Of a stretch of DNA of 64,000 nt, positions 43,004-51,346 are shown in pieces; the first letter of the stretch is position 1; the number at the start of each line of letters is the position of its first letter. The stretch is from Burkholderiales bacterium (GTDB lineage: Bacteria; Pseudomonadota; Gammaproteobacteria; Burkholderiales; Burkholderiaceae_C). The translations under genes were made by a program, and so were the position numbers. The notes beneath the pieces were generated by a model, which did no database searches, was not told the DNA's origin, and saw nothing but the letters and a program-made list of their open reading frames with translations. The stretch lies in the NCBI GenBank assembly GCA_016703325.1, contig JADJCH010000003.1:134191-198190 (forward strand), given 5' to 3'.

Positions 43004-43396
43004 TCAGCGCTTGCTGAACTGCTTGCGGCGACGCGCGCCGTGCAGACCGACCTTCTTCCGTTCCACTTCACGGGCATCGCGCGTGACGAAGCCGGCGTGG
43101 CTGAGATCGGGCTTGAGTGCCGCGTCATAGTCGATCAGCGCACGGGTCACGCCATGGCGCACTGCGCCGGCCTGACCGGATTCGCCACCGCCATGGACGT
43201 TGACCTGGATGTCGAAGGCTTCGACATTGTTGGTCAGCACCAGCGGCTGCTTGCAGATCATGATGGAGGTCTGACGGCCAAAATACTGGTCCAACGGCTT
43301 GCCGTTGACCATGATCTTGCCGGTACCCTTCTTGATGAACACACGTGCCACCGACGATTTGCGGCGGCCCGTGCCGTAGTTCCATTCACCGATCAT
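43004..43396 (-). CDS. rpsI: 30S ribosomal protein S9
   Basis: S9 (130 residues) of the small ribosomal subunit. NYGTGRRKSSVARVF and the C-terminal RKKVGLHGARRRKQFSKR are family hallmarks; the last Lys-Arg touches P-site tRNA. It follows rplM by 9 bp, the universal pairing. Confidence 0.99.
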   Translation of the reverse strand: MIGEWNYGTGRRKSSVARVFIKKGTGKIMVNGKPLDQYFGRQTSIMICKQPLVLTNNVEAFDIQVNVHGGGESGQAGAVRHGVTRALIDYDAALKPDLSHAGFVTRDAREVERKKVGLHGARRRKQFSKR

Positions 43397-43405
43397 GGCC
43401 GCTCC

Positions 43406-43834
43406 TTAGATCGCCAGAGGCTTGGGCTGCTGGGCGGTGTGCGGGTGGGAGTCACCGGCATACACCTTCAGCTTCTTGATCATCGCGTAGCCGAGCGGGC
43501 CCTTGGGCAGCATGCCCTTGACGGCCTTTTCGAGCGCGCGGCCCGGGTGCTTGGCTTGCATGTCCTTGAACTTGGTGCCGTAGATGCCACCGGGGAAACC
43601 GGAATGGCGGTAGTACACCTTTTGTTCGGCCTTGTTTCCGGTCACGCGGATCTTGTCCGCATTCACGATGACGATGAAGTCACCGGTGTCCACGTGAGGC
43701 GTGTAAATGGCCTTGTGTTTGCCGCGCAGGCGGAGGGCGACTTCGCTGGCCACCCGTCCGAGAACCTTGTCCGTTGCGTCAATCACAAACCACTCATGCA
43801 CGACCTCGGCCGGCTTGGCGCTGAAGGTCTTCAT
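43406..43834 (-). CDS. rplM: 50S ribosomal protein L13
   Basis: L13 (142 residues), an early assembly protein of the large subunit. VIDATDKVLGRVASEVALRL, KVYYRHSGFPGGIY and MLPKGPLGYAMIKKLKVYAG are family motifs. First gene of the rplM-rpsI operon; a promoter -10 element lies about 155 bp upstream. Confidence 0.99.
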   Translation of the reverse strand: MKTFSAKPAEVVHEWFVIDATDKVLGRVASEVALRLRGKHKAIYTPHVDTGDFIVIVNADKIRVTGNKAEQKVYYRHSGFPGGIYGTKFKDMQAKHPGRALEKAVKGMLPKGPLGYAMIKKLKVYAGDSHPHTAQQPKPLAI

Positions 43835-43989
43835 GGCAAATCTCTTTGCGTTGAGGGTTTGCGGCTGCTTTCAGTGCCATCGGTACCGCTTGTAGCCGGG
43901 AAGGCGGCGGCCTCTCAGTGCACTGCTTCACCCCACCGGCATGCCGGCGAGGCGCTCTTTCCGTGCAGCCAATGACGGAAAAGCCTGCG

Positions 43990-43995
43990 AGTATA
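43990..43995 (-). promoter_or_regulatory. Possible -10 element of the rplM-rpsI promoter
   Basis: TATACT on the minus strand matches the -10 consensus at five of six positions. The matching -35 position (GGTGTG) is poor, so the call rests on the -10 and its place upstream of ribosomal genes. Confidence 0.35.
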
Positions 43996-44081
43996 GCGCA
44001 TGCGCACCACACCACACCGCACCCCACCACGGGCTTCCATTCACGACCCGGCGGCCCTGACAGGCCGCCGGTCCGTCGCCG

Positions 44082-45245
44082 TCACTTGCCCGACGGCACC
44101 TTGCCTTCCACGCCCTTGACGTAGAAGTTGATGCCGCCGAGGAACTTGTCGTCGGCGACCTCGTCCTTCTTCAGCACTTCCTTGCCGTCCTGACCGACGA
44201 TCGGGCCCTTCCAGATCACGAAGCTGCCATCCTTCAGGCCGGCCTTGATCTTCTCGAGTTGCTCCTTGCTGTCGGCCGGCACGGCATCAGACACCGACAC
44301 CAGGTCGATGGCGCCTTCCTTGACGCCCCACCACACACCGCCGGTGGACCAGGTGCCGTCCAGCGCATCCTTGACCGCCTTCTTGTAGTACGGAGCCCAG
44401 TTGATGATGGCCGACGCGAGGTGGGCCTTCGGGCCGAACTTGCTCATGTCGGAGTCCCAGCCGAAGGCGAATTTGCCCTTCTCCTCGGCCTTCTGCAGCA
44501 CGGCGCTGGAGTCGGTGTTCTGGAACAGCACGTCCGCACCGCCGGAGATCAGGCTGGCCGCGCCTTCGCCTTCCTTGGGCGGATCGAACCACTTGTTGAC
44601 CCACACCACCTTGGTCTTGACCTTGGGGTTGACGCTCTGCGCGCCCAGGGTGAAGGAGTTGATGTTGCGGATCACCTCGGGGATGGGGATCGAGCCGACC
44701 ACACCCAGCACGTTGGACTTGGTCATCTTGCCGGCGATCACACCCGCCATGTACGCACCCTCATAAGTGCGGCTGTCGTAGGTGCGCAGGTTCTCGGCGG
44801 TCTTGTAGCCGGTGGCATGCTCGAACTTCACGTCCTTGCTGTCGGCGGCAACCTTGAGCATCGGCTCCATGTAGCCGAAGGTGGTGCCGAAGATCAGCTT
44901 GTTGCCCTGGCCGACCAGGTCACGCATGACCCGCTCGGCGTCGGCGGACTCGGGCACGTTCTCGACGAAGCTGGTGACGATCTTGTCGCCAAACTCGGCT
45001 TCTACCGCCTTGCGGCCGTTGTCGTGCGCAAAGGTCCAGCCGGCGTCGCCCACCGGGCCGACATAGGCGAAGGCCACCTTCAGCGGGGCCGGCTTGGCCG
45101 GCTCGGACGCTGGAGCAGAAGCTGCCGCCGCCGCAGGGGCTGCCGTCGGCTCCTCCTTCTTGCCGCAGCCCACCAGCGCAGCCGACATCCCCAGGGACGT
45201 CAGCGCAGCCAGTTTGATCAGGGATCGCTTGTTCAGATCGGTCAT
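44082..45245 (-). CDS. BMP-family nucleoside/purine-binding lipoprotein of an ABC transporter
   Basis: A 387-residue BMP (PnrA-like) receptor. The lipobox is LVGC at residue 27 after MTDLNKRSLIKLAALTSLG, so it is a lipoprotein; an Ala/Pro-rich linker follows. Mature motifs are AFAYVGPVGDAGWTFAHDNG, NRTYE-like YDSRTYEGAYMAGVIAG and GGVWWGVKEGAIDL. BMP proteins bind nucleosides or related purines. Two permeases and a double ATPase follow upstream in the same direction, then guaD, so purine uptake is the likely role. A GC-rich hairpin lies after the stop (44049-44073). Confidence 0.93.
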   Translation of the reverse strand: MTDLNKRSLIKLAALTSLGMSAALVGCGKKEEPTAAPAAAAASAPASEPAKPAPLKVAFAYVGPVGDAGWTFAHDNGRKAVEAEFGDKIVTSFVENVPESADAERVMRDLVGQGNKLIFGTTFGYMEPMLKVAADSKDVKFEHATGYKTAENLRTYDSRTYEGAYMAGVIAGKMTKSNVLGVVGSIPIPEVIRNINSFTLGAQSVNPKVKTKVVWVNKWFDPPKEGEGAASLISGGADVLFQNTDSSAVLQKAEEKGKFAFGWDSDMSKFGPKAHLASAIINWAPYYKKAVKDALDGTWSTGGVWWGVKEGAIDLVSVSDAVPADSKEQLEKIKAGLKDGSFVIWKGPIVGQDGKEVLKKDEVADDKFLGGINFYVKGVEGKVPSGK

Positions 45246-45351
45246 GGATCTCACTCCTCTCGGGACACAGGGGTTGGGAACAGATGTTGATGTTGTCGGA
45301 AGGCCCGCCGCGCGGCCAAAACTTGCATGGTGCCACCGCCCGGCCCCCGCC

Positions 45352-46272
45352 TCAATGGCCGGGGAAGAAGGGCTTGCCGATGGACGCCGGCATGTTGGCC
45401 CGGATCCACGCCGGGTTGCGCGAGATGAGCACCAGCACCACGATGGTGGCCAGATAGGGCAGCATGGTGAGGAACTGGCTGGCCATCTGCACACCTTCAG
45501 CCTGCAGGTGGAACTGCAGCATCGTGACACCGCCGAACAGGTAGGCCCCCAGCAGCACCCGCGCCGGGCGCCAGGTGGCAAAGGTGGTCAGCGCCAGCGC
45601 GATCCAGCCTTTGCCGGCCGTCATGCCCTCCACCCACAGCGGGGTGTAGATCACCGACAGGTAGGCCCCGGCCACGCCGCACAGCGCCCCGCCGGCCATC
45701 ACGGCCGCCAGGCGGATGCGGCGCACCGGGTAGCCCAGCGCATGGGCGGACTCCGGCGACTCGCCAATGGAGCGCAGCACCAGCCCGGCCCGCGAGCGGT
45801 AGAGGAACCAGGCCAGCGCCACGGTCAGCACCACGGTCAGGTAGACCATCGGGTGCTGGCGAAACAGCGCCGGGCCCACAAAGGGCAGGTCGGCCAGACC
45901 GGGGATGGCGAACTGGGCCCGCTCGGCCAGCTTCTCCTGCGTGTAGGCAATGCCCACGAAGGCAGAGAAGCCGGTACCGAACAGGCTCAGCGCCAATCCG
46001 GTGGCGTACTGGTTGGTGTTGAGCCAGATCACCAGGAACCCGAAGGCCGCCGCCAGCAGCGCCCCGGCACCGGCACCGGCGGCAAAGGCCAGCCAGTCGT
46101 TGTGGGTGTGCACCGCAGTGGCAAAGCCGGCAATCGCAGCCACCAGCATCATCCCTTCGGCACCGAGGTTGACGATGCCGGCGCGTTCGTTGATCAGCAG
46201 CCCGAGCGCGGCGATGGCGAGCACCGTGCCCGCGCTCAGCGAGGCCGCCAGCAGCAAAGCGAATTCATTCAT
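45352..46272 (-). CDS. ABC transporter permease, BMP/nucleoside type (second)
   Basis: A 306-residue permease with about eight membrane segments. LLASLSAGTVLAIAALGLLI opens the protein and NLGAEGMMLVAA is the BPD_transp_2 hallmark. It matches YufQ/NupQ-type permeases of purine nucleoside transporters. It overlaps the other permease gene by 4 bp (ATGA) and precedes the binding-protein gene by about 106 bp. Confidence 0.92.
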   Translation of the reverse strand: MNEFALLLAASLSAGTVLAIAALGLLINERAGIVNLGAEGMMLVAAIAGFATAVHTHNDWLAFAAGAGAGALLAAAFGFLVIWLNTNQYATGLALSLFGTGFSAFVGIAYTQEKLAERAQFAIPGLADLPFVGPALFRQHPMVYLTVVLTVALAWFLYRSRAGLVLRSIGESPESAHALGYPVRRIRLAAVMAGGALCGVAGAYLSVIYTPLWVEGMTAGKGWIALALTTFATWRPARVLLGAYLFGGVTMLQFHLQAEGVQMASQFLTMLPYLATIVVLVLISRNPAWIRANMPASIGKPFFPGH

Positions 46273-47330
46273 GAAGACTTGCTCCAGCGGATGCGGTAGG
46301 CGATCAGCGTGTCGCAGGCCAGCAGCGAGAACAGCAGCAGCCCCTGGAACACGCCGGTGAGGGACTTGGGCAGGCCCAGGCGGGACTGCGCCAGCTCACC
46401 GCCGATGTAGAACATGCTCATCAGCACCGCCGAGAAGACGATGCCCACCGGGTGCAGCCGCCCGACGAAGGCCACGATGATGGCGGCAAATCCGTAGCCC
46501 ACCGGCACATGCGGGGTCAGCTGCCCCAAGGGGCCTGCCGCCTCCAGCGCCCCGGCCAGGCCGGCCATGCCGCCGGACACCAGCAGCGCCGTCCACAGCG
46601 CGCTGCGAGACGAAAAGCCGGCGTACTTCGCCGCCGCCGGCGCCAGCCCGCCCACCTGCAGCGCAAAACCCCGGTAGGTGCGGAACAGGAAGACCCAGAA
46701 CGCTGCCACCGCCGCCAGCGCCAGCAGCACACCGACGTTCATGCGCCAGCCGTCCACCAGGCGCGGAATTTTGGTGGGCGCCAGGAAGGTGATGGTCTGC
46801 GGGAAGTTGTAGCCCTGCGGATCCTTCCACGGGCCGTAGACCAGCCAGTTCAGCAGCATCTCGGCCACATAGACCAGCATCAGGCTGACCAGGATCTCGT
46901 TGGCATTGAAGCGGTCGCGCAGCAGCGCCACCAGCGCCGCCCAGGCCATGCCGCCCAGCACCCCGGCCAGCAGGATCAGCACGACGATGCCGCCGGAGGA
47001 CTGCGCATCCGCCTGCATCGCCACCCAGCCGCCGGCCAGCGCACCGAGGATGAACTGCCCCTCCGCACCGATGTTCCAGAGGTTGGAGCGAAAACACAGC
47101 GCCAGCCCCAGCGCAATCAGCACCAGAGGCACCGCCTTGACCGCCAGCTCCGACAGCGCATAGCCGTTCTTCACCGGTTCGACGAAGAAGATCTGCAGCG
47201 CCCGCACCGGGTCCTTGCCCAGGGCGCTGAACAGCACGCTGCCGATCAGCACCGTCAGCGCGAGCGCGATCAGCGGGGACAGCAGCGACATCGCCTTGGA
47301 GGGCTGCGGCCGCGTTTCGAGTTTCAACAT
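46269..47330 (-). CDS. ABC transporter permease, BMP/nucleoside type (first)
   Basis: A 353-residue YufP/NupP-type permease. NIGAEGQFILGALAGGWVAM is the family motif after FRSNLWN. Eight to ten membrane segments are predicted; DRFNANEILVSLMLVYVAE is the conserved coupling region. ATG at 47330 is chosen because the signal-anchor region starts there; earlier in-frame sequence is unlike the family. Confidence 0.92.
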   Translation of the reverse strand: MLKLETRPQPSKAMSLLSPLIALALTVLIGSVLFSALGKDPVRALQIFFVEPVKNGYALSELAVKAVPLVLIALGLALCFRSNLWNIGAEGQFILGALAGGWVAMQADAQSSGGIVVLILLAGVLGGMAWAALVALLRDRFNANEILVSLMLVYVAEMLLNWLVYGPWKDPQGYNFPQTITFLAPTKIPRLVDGWRMNVGVLLALAAVAAFWVFLFRTYRGFALQVGGLAPAAAKYAGFSSRSALWTALLVSGGMAGLAGALEAAGPLGQLTPHVPVGYGFAAIIVAFVGRLHPVGIVFSAVLMSMFYIGGELAQSRLGLPKSLTGVFQGLLLFSLLACDTLIAYRIRWSKSS

Positions 47331-47350
47331 GTTCCGTCCTGCCCCAAGCT

Positions 47351-48913
47351 TCAGCCCGCCGTGGCACCGGCAGGCGCCGGGACCTCCCACAGCCCCGACA
47401 TCCAGATGCCGATCTGCTCGATGCTCGCGTCGCGCCGGGCCACCGACGGCGACACCCGCCCCTGGGCGATCACCACCAGCCGGTCGCAGATCTCGAAGAG
47501 TTCATCCAGCTCCTCGCTGACCACCAGCAGGGCGCAGCCCGCGTTGCGCAACGCCAGCAGCTCGCCGCGGATCTGCGCGGCCGCGCCGACGTCCACACCC
47601 CAGGTGGGCTGGCTGATGATCAGCAGCTTCGGCTGCGCCTCGATCTCCCGTCCGACGATGAACTTCTGCAGGTTGCCTCCGGACAGCGACTTGGCCGCCG
47701 CCCCCGGGCCGCCGGCCTTGACCTTGAAGCGCTCGATCAGCCGGGCGGCCTGTGCCTCGATCGCCCCCATGTGCAGCCAGCCGCCCGCGCCCACGCCCTC
47801 GGTGCGGGTGAGCAGCAGGTTGTGCGCCAGCGACAGCGTGGGCACCGCGCCGCGGCCCAGGCGCTCCTCCGGCACGAAGTGCAGCCCCAGGTGGCGCCGC
47901 CTGCGCGGGGAGGCGGCGGCGATGTCCTGGCCGAACAGCCGCACCGAACCCGCAGGGCCGCGGGCATCCTCACCCGACAGCGCCGCCATCAGCTCCTGCT
48001 GACCGTTGCCGGAGACCCCGGCGATGCCGAGGATCTCCCCGCCGTGCAGCTCGAATCCGATGTTGCTGAGCGTGGTTCCGAAGGGATCCTGCTTGGCCAG
48101 ACTGAGGCCGCGCACCTGCAGCGCCAGCTCACCCAGCTGGGCCGGGCGGTGCTGCAGCTGCGGCGGCTCCGAGCCGATCATCAGCCGCGACAGGCTGGCA
48201 TTGCTCTGCAGCGTGGGGTCCACCTCGCCGGTGACCTTGCCGCCGCGCAGCACGGTGCAGTGGTGGCACAGCGAGCGGATCTCGTCGAGCTTGTGGCTGA
48301 TGTAGAGGATGGCGCAACCGTCTGCGCTGAGCTGGCGCAGCGTGACGAACAGCCGCTCCACCGCCTGCGGGGTGAGCACCGAGGTGGGTTCGTCCAGGAT
48401 CAGCAGCTTCGGGTCGGTGAGCAGCGCGCGCACGATCTCCACCCGCTGGCGCTCGCCCACCGACAGCGAATGCACCGGCCGGTCCGGGTCCACGTCCAGC
48501 CCGTATTCACCCGCCACCTGGCGGATGCGCTCGGTGACCTGCGCCAGGCCGAGCGACTTGTCCAGCCCCAGCCAGACGTTCTCCGCCGCGGTGAGCGTGT
48601 CGAACAGCGAGAAGTGCTGGTAGACCATGCTGATGCCCAGCTGCCGCGCCTGCGCCGGGCTGGCGATCTGCACCGGACGGCCATCCCAGAGGATCTCGCC
48701 CTCGTCGGGTTTGACCGCGCCGTAGATGATCTTCATCAGCGTGGACTTGCCCGCGCCGTTTTCTCCCAGCACTGCATGGATCTGCCCCGGCGCCACCGTC
48801 AGGCTGACCCGGTCGTTGGCCTTGACCGCGGGGTACTGCTTGCTGATGCCGCGCAGCTCCAGCCGCGCCGGCCGATCCGATCGCGCAGGTTCAGCGCTGT
48901 TGTCCAGCGACAT
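47351..48913 (-). CDS. Double ABC-domain ATPase of the purine transporter
   Basis: A 520-residue ATPase with two nucleotide-binding domains. The first has GENGAGKSTLMK, LSVGERQRVEI and LLILDEPTSVL and is complete. The second has a degenerate Walker A (GVSGNGQQELM), the signature LSGGNLQKFIVGRE, and LLIISQPTWGVDVGA, where Gln stands at the catalytic Glu position. This asymmetry is known in BMP and sugar-type ATPases, so only one site is likely catalytic. The start overlaps guaD by 23 bp. Confidence 0.92.
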   Translation of the reverse strand: MSLDNSAEPARSDRPARLELRGISKQYPAVKANDRVSLTVAPGQIHAVLGENGAGKSTLMKIIYGAVKPDEGEILWDGRPVQIASPAQARQLGISMVYQHFSLFDTLTAAENVWLGLDKSLGLAQVTERIRQVAGEYGLDVDPDRPVHSLSVGERQRVEIVRALLTDPKLLILDEPTSVLTPQAVERLFVTLRQLSADGCAILYISHKLDEIRSLCHHCTVLRGGKVTGEVDPTLQSNASLSRLMIGSEPPQLQHRPAQLGELALQVRGLSLAKQDPFGTTLSNIGFELHGGEILGIAGVSGNGQQELMAALSGEDARGPAGSVRLFGQDIAAASPRRRRHLGLHFVPEERLGRGAVPTLSLAHNLLLTRTEGVGAGGWLHMGAIEAQAARLIERFKVKAGGPGAAAKSLSGGNLQKFIVGREIEAQPKLLIISQPTWGVDVGAAAQIRGELLALRNAGCALLVVSEELDELFEICDRLVVIAQGRVSPSVARRDASIEQIGIWMSGLWEVPAPAGATAG

Positions 48914-50219
48914 AGACCGTCTCCAGGTTGCGTTCGTCCGCCAGGGTGATCCAGGCAAACACCCTCTCATGCAGTTCACGGGCCAGCGCGTCGCGGTGGC
49001 TGGCCACCGGCCCGGCCGCCCAGTGCCACACCGCCACGTCGGCGCAGCAGCCGACATCGAAGGAGCCGATCTCCCCGGCCAGCTGCAGCGCCTCGGCCGC
49101 CCCGCGGGTGGCGGTGTACAGCGCCTTCCACGCGGTCAGCCGTACGCCGCGCAGCGCCTGGATCTTGTAGGCGTCCGACAAAGTGCGCTGGAAGGACAGC
49201 GTGGTGCCGCCCCCCACGTCGGTGGCCATCGACACCCGTGCACCGGCCGCCTCCAGCGCCGGCCAGTCCAGCAGGCCGCTGCCGAGGAAGAGGTTGGAGC
49301 TGGGGCTGTGGGCGATCTGCGCGCCGGTGTCGGCCAGCAGGCGGCGGTCGGTGTCGTCCAGCCAGATGCCGTGGGCCAGCACCGCACGAGGGCCGAGCAG
49401 GCCGGCGCGGTGGTAGACGTCCAGGTAGCTGCGCGCCTCGGGGAACAGCTCGGCGACCCAGGCCACCTCGTCGCGGTTCTCGGCCACATGGGTCTGCATG
49501 TACAGGCCGGGGATCTCGTGCATCAGCCGGCCGGCCATGGCCAGCTGCTGCGGCGTGCTGGTCACGGCAAAGCGCACGGTGACGGCATAGGCCAGCCGGC
49601 CGCGGCCGTGCCAGCGCCCGATCAGCGCACGGCTGATCGCCTCGGTGCCGGCCACATCGCCGTCGGACAGCGCCGCCGGCGCATGCCGGTCCATCAGCAC
49701 CTTGCCGGCCACCAGCCGCATGCCGCGGGCCTCGGCGGCGGCGAACAGCTGCTCCACCGACACCGCATGCACGGTCGGAAACACCACCGCGGCGGTGATG
49801 CCGTGGTGCAACAGCGCGTCGACAAAGGTCCGGGCACCCGCCTCGGCCACCGCCGGATCGGCAAAACGCTGCTCGGCCGGGAAGGTGTAGGTGTTCAGCC
49901 AGTCGAGCAGCTCGGTGCCGTAGCTGGCGATGACGTCGATCTGCGGGCTGTGCACATGGGTGTCGATGAAACCCGGCAGCAGCAGGTGGCCGCTGTGGTC
50001 CACACAGCGCCAGTCCGGCCCGGGTGCACCGGCCGCAGCGGGCTGGGCGCCGACGATGCGGCCGTCCTCGACGAAGAGCCAGTGGTCCGGCCGCCAGCGC
50101 AGGCCGGGGTGCGCGCCCGGTCCGGGCTGAGGCGGACCCCAGCCGGGGTCGGCAATGAAGTCGAGCAGGTCGCCGCGCAGGGCCAGTCGATGGGCGGGGC
50201 GCTGTGGGGAAAGCGTCAT
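48891..50219 (-). CDS. guaD: Guanine deaminase
   Basis: GuaD (442 residues) turns guanine into xanthine and ammonia, a zinc amidohydrolase. FIDTHVHSPQIDVIASYG holds the first metal histidines; THVAENRDEVAWV, LAHGIWLDDTD and HSPSSNLFLGSG follow, and ATDVGGGTTLSFQRTL holds the last metal Asp region. It overlaps the LysR gene by 4 bp (ATGA) and the ABC ATPase by 23 bp. It links the transporter to xanthine dehydrogenase encoded across the divergent gap. Confidence 0.95.
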   Translation of the reverse strand: MTLSPQRPAHRLALRGDLLDFIADPGWGPPQPGPGAHPGLRWRPDHWLFVEDGRIVGAQPAAAGAPGPDWRCVDHSGHLLLPGFIDTHVHSPQIDVIASYGTELLDWLNTYTFPAEQRFADPAVAEAGARTFVDALLHHGITAAVVFPTVHAVSVEQLFAAAEARGMRLVAGKVLMDRHAPAALSDGDVAGTEAISRALIGRWHGRGRLAYAVTVRFAVTSTPQQLAMAGRLMHEIPGLYMQTHVAENRDEVAWVAELFPEARSYLDVYHRAGLLGPRAVLAHGIWLDDTDRRLLADTGAQIAHSPSSNLFLGSGLLDWPALEAAGARVSMATDVGGGTTLSFQRTLSDAYKIQALRGVRLTAWKALYTATRGAAEALQLAGEIGSFDVGCCADVAVWHWAAGPVASHRDALARELHERVFAWITLADERNLETVYVAGQQR

Positions 50220-51250
50220 GCCCCACCCTCCGCAAGGACCGCGCCCGCCGGCCCACCCGCAGCCCCACCGGCAGGCACAGCCAGCCCGCGCGCCACATCG
50301 CGCACCAGCTCACGCAACCAGCGCAGCGACGCCGCGGCGTGGCTGACCTCGTGCCAGAGCTGGAAGTACACCATCGGCGGAAAGTGCACAGGGCAGGGCA
50401 GGATGGCCAGCTTCGGCTGCCCGGTCCCCTGGGCCGACAACTGCTCGGCCAGCTCCACATGGCGGCGGCAGAACTGCCGCCCGGTGGTCAGCACCAGGTG
50501 GGAGCGCGCCAGCATCGCAGGCACCAGCGCAAAGTGCGGGCTGCGCACCACGATGTGCCGCACCAGCCCCTGCCGAGCCAGGTGTTCGTCAATGACGCCC
50601 GCCGCCCCGGCGTGCAGCGGCGTGGGCGCCACATGGTCACACTCCAGGTAACGCTGCACCGTCCAGCGCTGCGGCTCGCGCCGCGCCGGGTGATCGGCCG
50701 CCACCAGACAGACCACCTCGTCGGTGAACAGCCGGCCCAGGTGCAGTTCGTCCGGCGGCTCCAGCCAGTTGCCGATGGCCAGATCCAGCTCGCCGCGGGC
50801 CAGCCGGGCGCGGTAGTCGAAGTCGGCCGACAGCGCATGCACCGTCAAACGGGCGCGGGGCGCCTGCAGCCGCAGCCGGGTCACCAGCGCGGGCAGGAAG
50901 GTGGGGTCCAGGTAGTCGCTGGCGGCGATGCGGAACTCCACCTCCGCTGCGGCCGGGTCGAAGGCCCGAGCGCTGACCTTGCCGCCAAACAGCTGCTCCG
51001 CACTGCGCAGCAGCGTGGCTGCCGGCTCCAGCAACTGCAGCGCCACCTCGGTGGGCACCATGCCGGTACCCGAGCGCACCAGCAGGGGGTCGCCGATCAG
51101 CTCGCGCAGGCGGCGCAGCTGGGCACTGACCGCCGGCTGGGTCATGGCCAGCCGCAGCGCGGCGCGGGAAACGCTGGATTCGGAAATCACGGTGTGGAAG
51201 ACCCGGACGAGGTGCAGCTCAGTCTTGTCGAAAACGGTCCGGGTCGGCAT
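50216..51250 (-). CDS. LysR-family regulator of the purine module
   Basis: A 344-residue LysR protein. The helix-turn-helix is at about 10-70 (SVSRAALRLAMTQPAVSAQL and RRLRELIGDPLLVRSGTGMV); the effector domain runs from about 95 to 310, and an Ala/Gly-rich tail ends it. It is the first gene of the guaD-transporter operon and is divergent from xdhA, so it probably controls both sides. The ligand may be a purine catabolic intermediate; that is an inference. ATG 51250 lies in CATATG. Confidence 0.92.
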   Translation of the reverse strand: MPTRTVFDKTELHLVRVFHTVISESSVSRAALRLAMTQPAVSAQLRRLRELIGDPLLVRSGTGMVPTEVALQLLEPAATLLRSAEQLFGGKVSARAFDPAAAEVEFRIAASDYLDPTFLPALVTRLRLQAPRARLTVHALSADFDYRARLARGELDLAIGNWLEPPDELHLGRLFTDEVVCLVAADHPARREPQRWTVQRYLECDHVAPTPLHAGAAGVIDEHLARQGLVRHIVVRSPHFALVPAMLARSHLVLTTGRQFCRRHVELAEQLSAQGTGQPKLAILPCPVHFPPMVYFQLWHEVSHAAASLRWLRELVRDVARGLAVPAGGAAGGPAGAVLAEGGA

Positions 51251-51253
51251 ATG

Positions 51254-51276
51254 CACATTGTGATGCGAGTCATGTG
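51254..51276. promoter_or_regulatory. Candidate LysR-type operator in the lysR-xdhA gap
   Basis: CACAT-N13-ATGTG lies 4 bp upstream of the lysR start, inside the 96-bp divergent gap. CATATG repeats at 51248-51253 and 51283-51288 frame it. LysR sites often have partial dyads of this spacing (T-N11-A). It is a short match and needs experimental support. Confidence 0.35.
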
Positions 51277-51346
51277 GCTTTTCATATGGCGCGACGCGCG
51301 GCGGCGAGTATGTTCCGTGCTTGTCCGGGGCACCCCTGCCCCGCAG

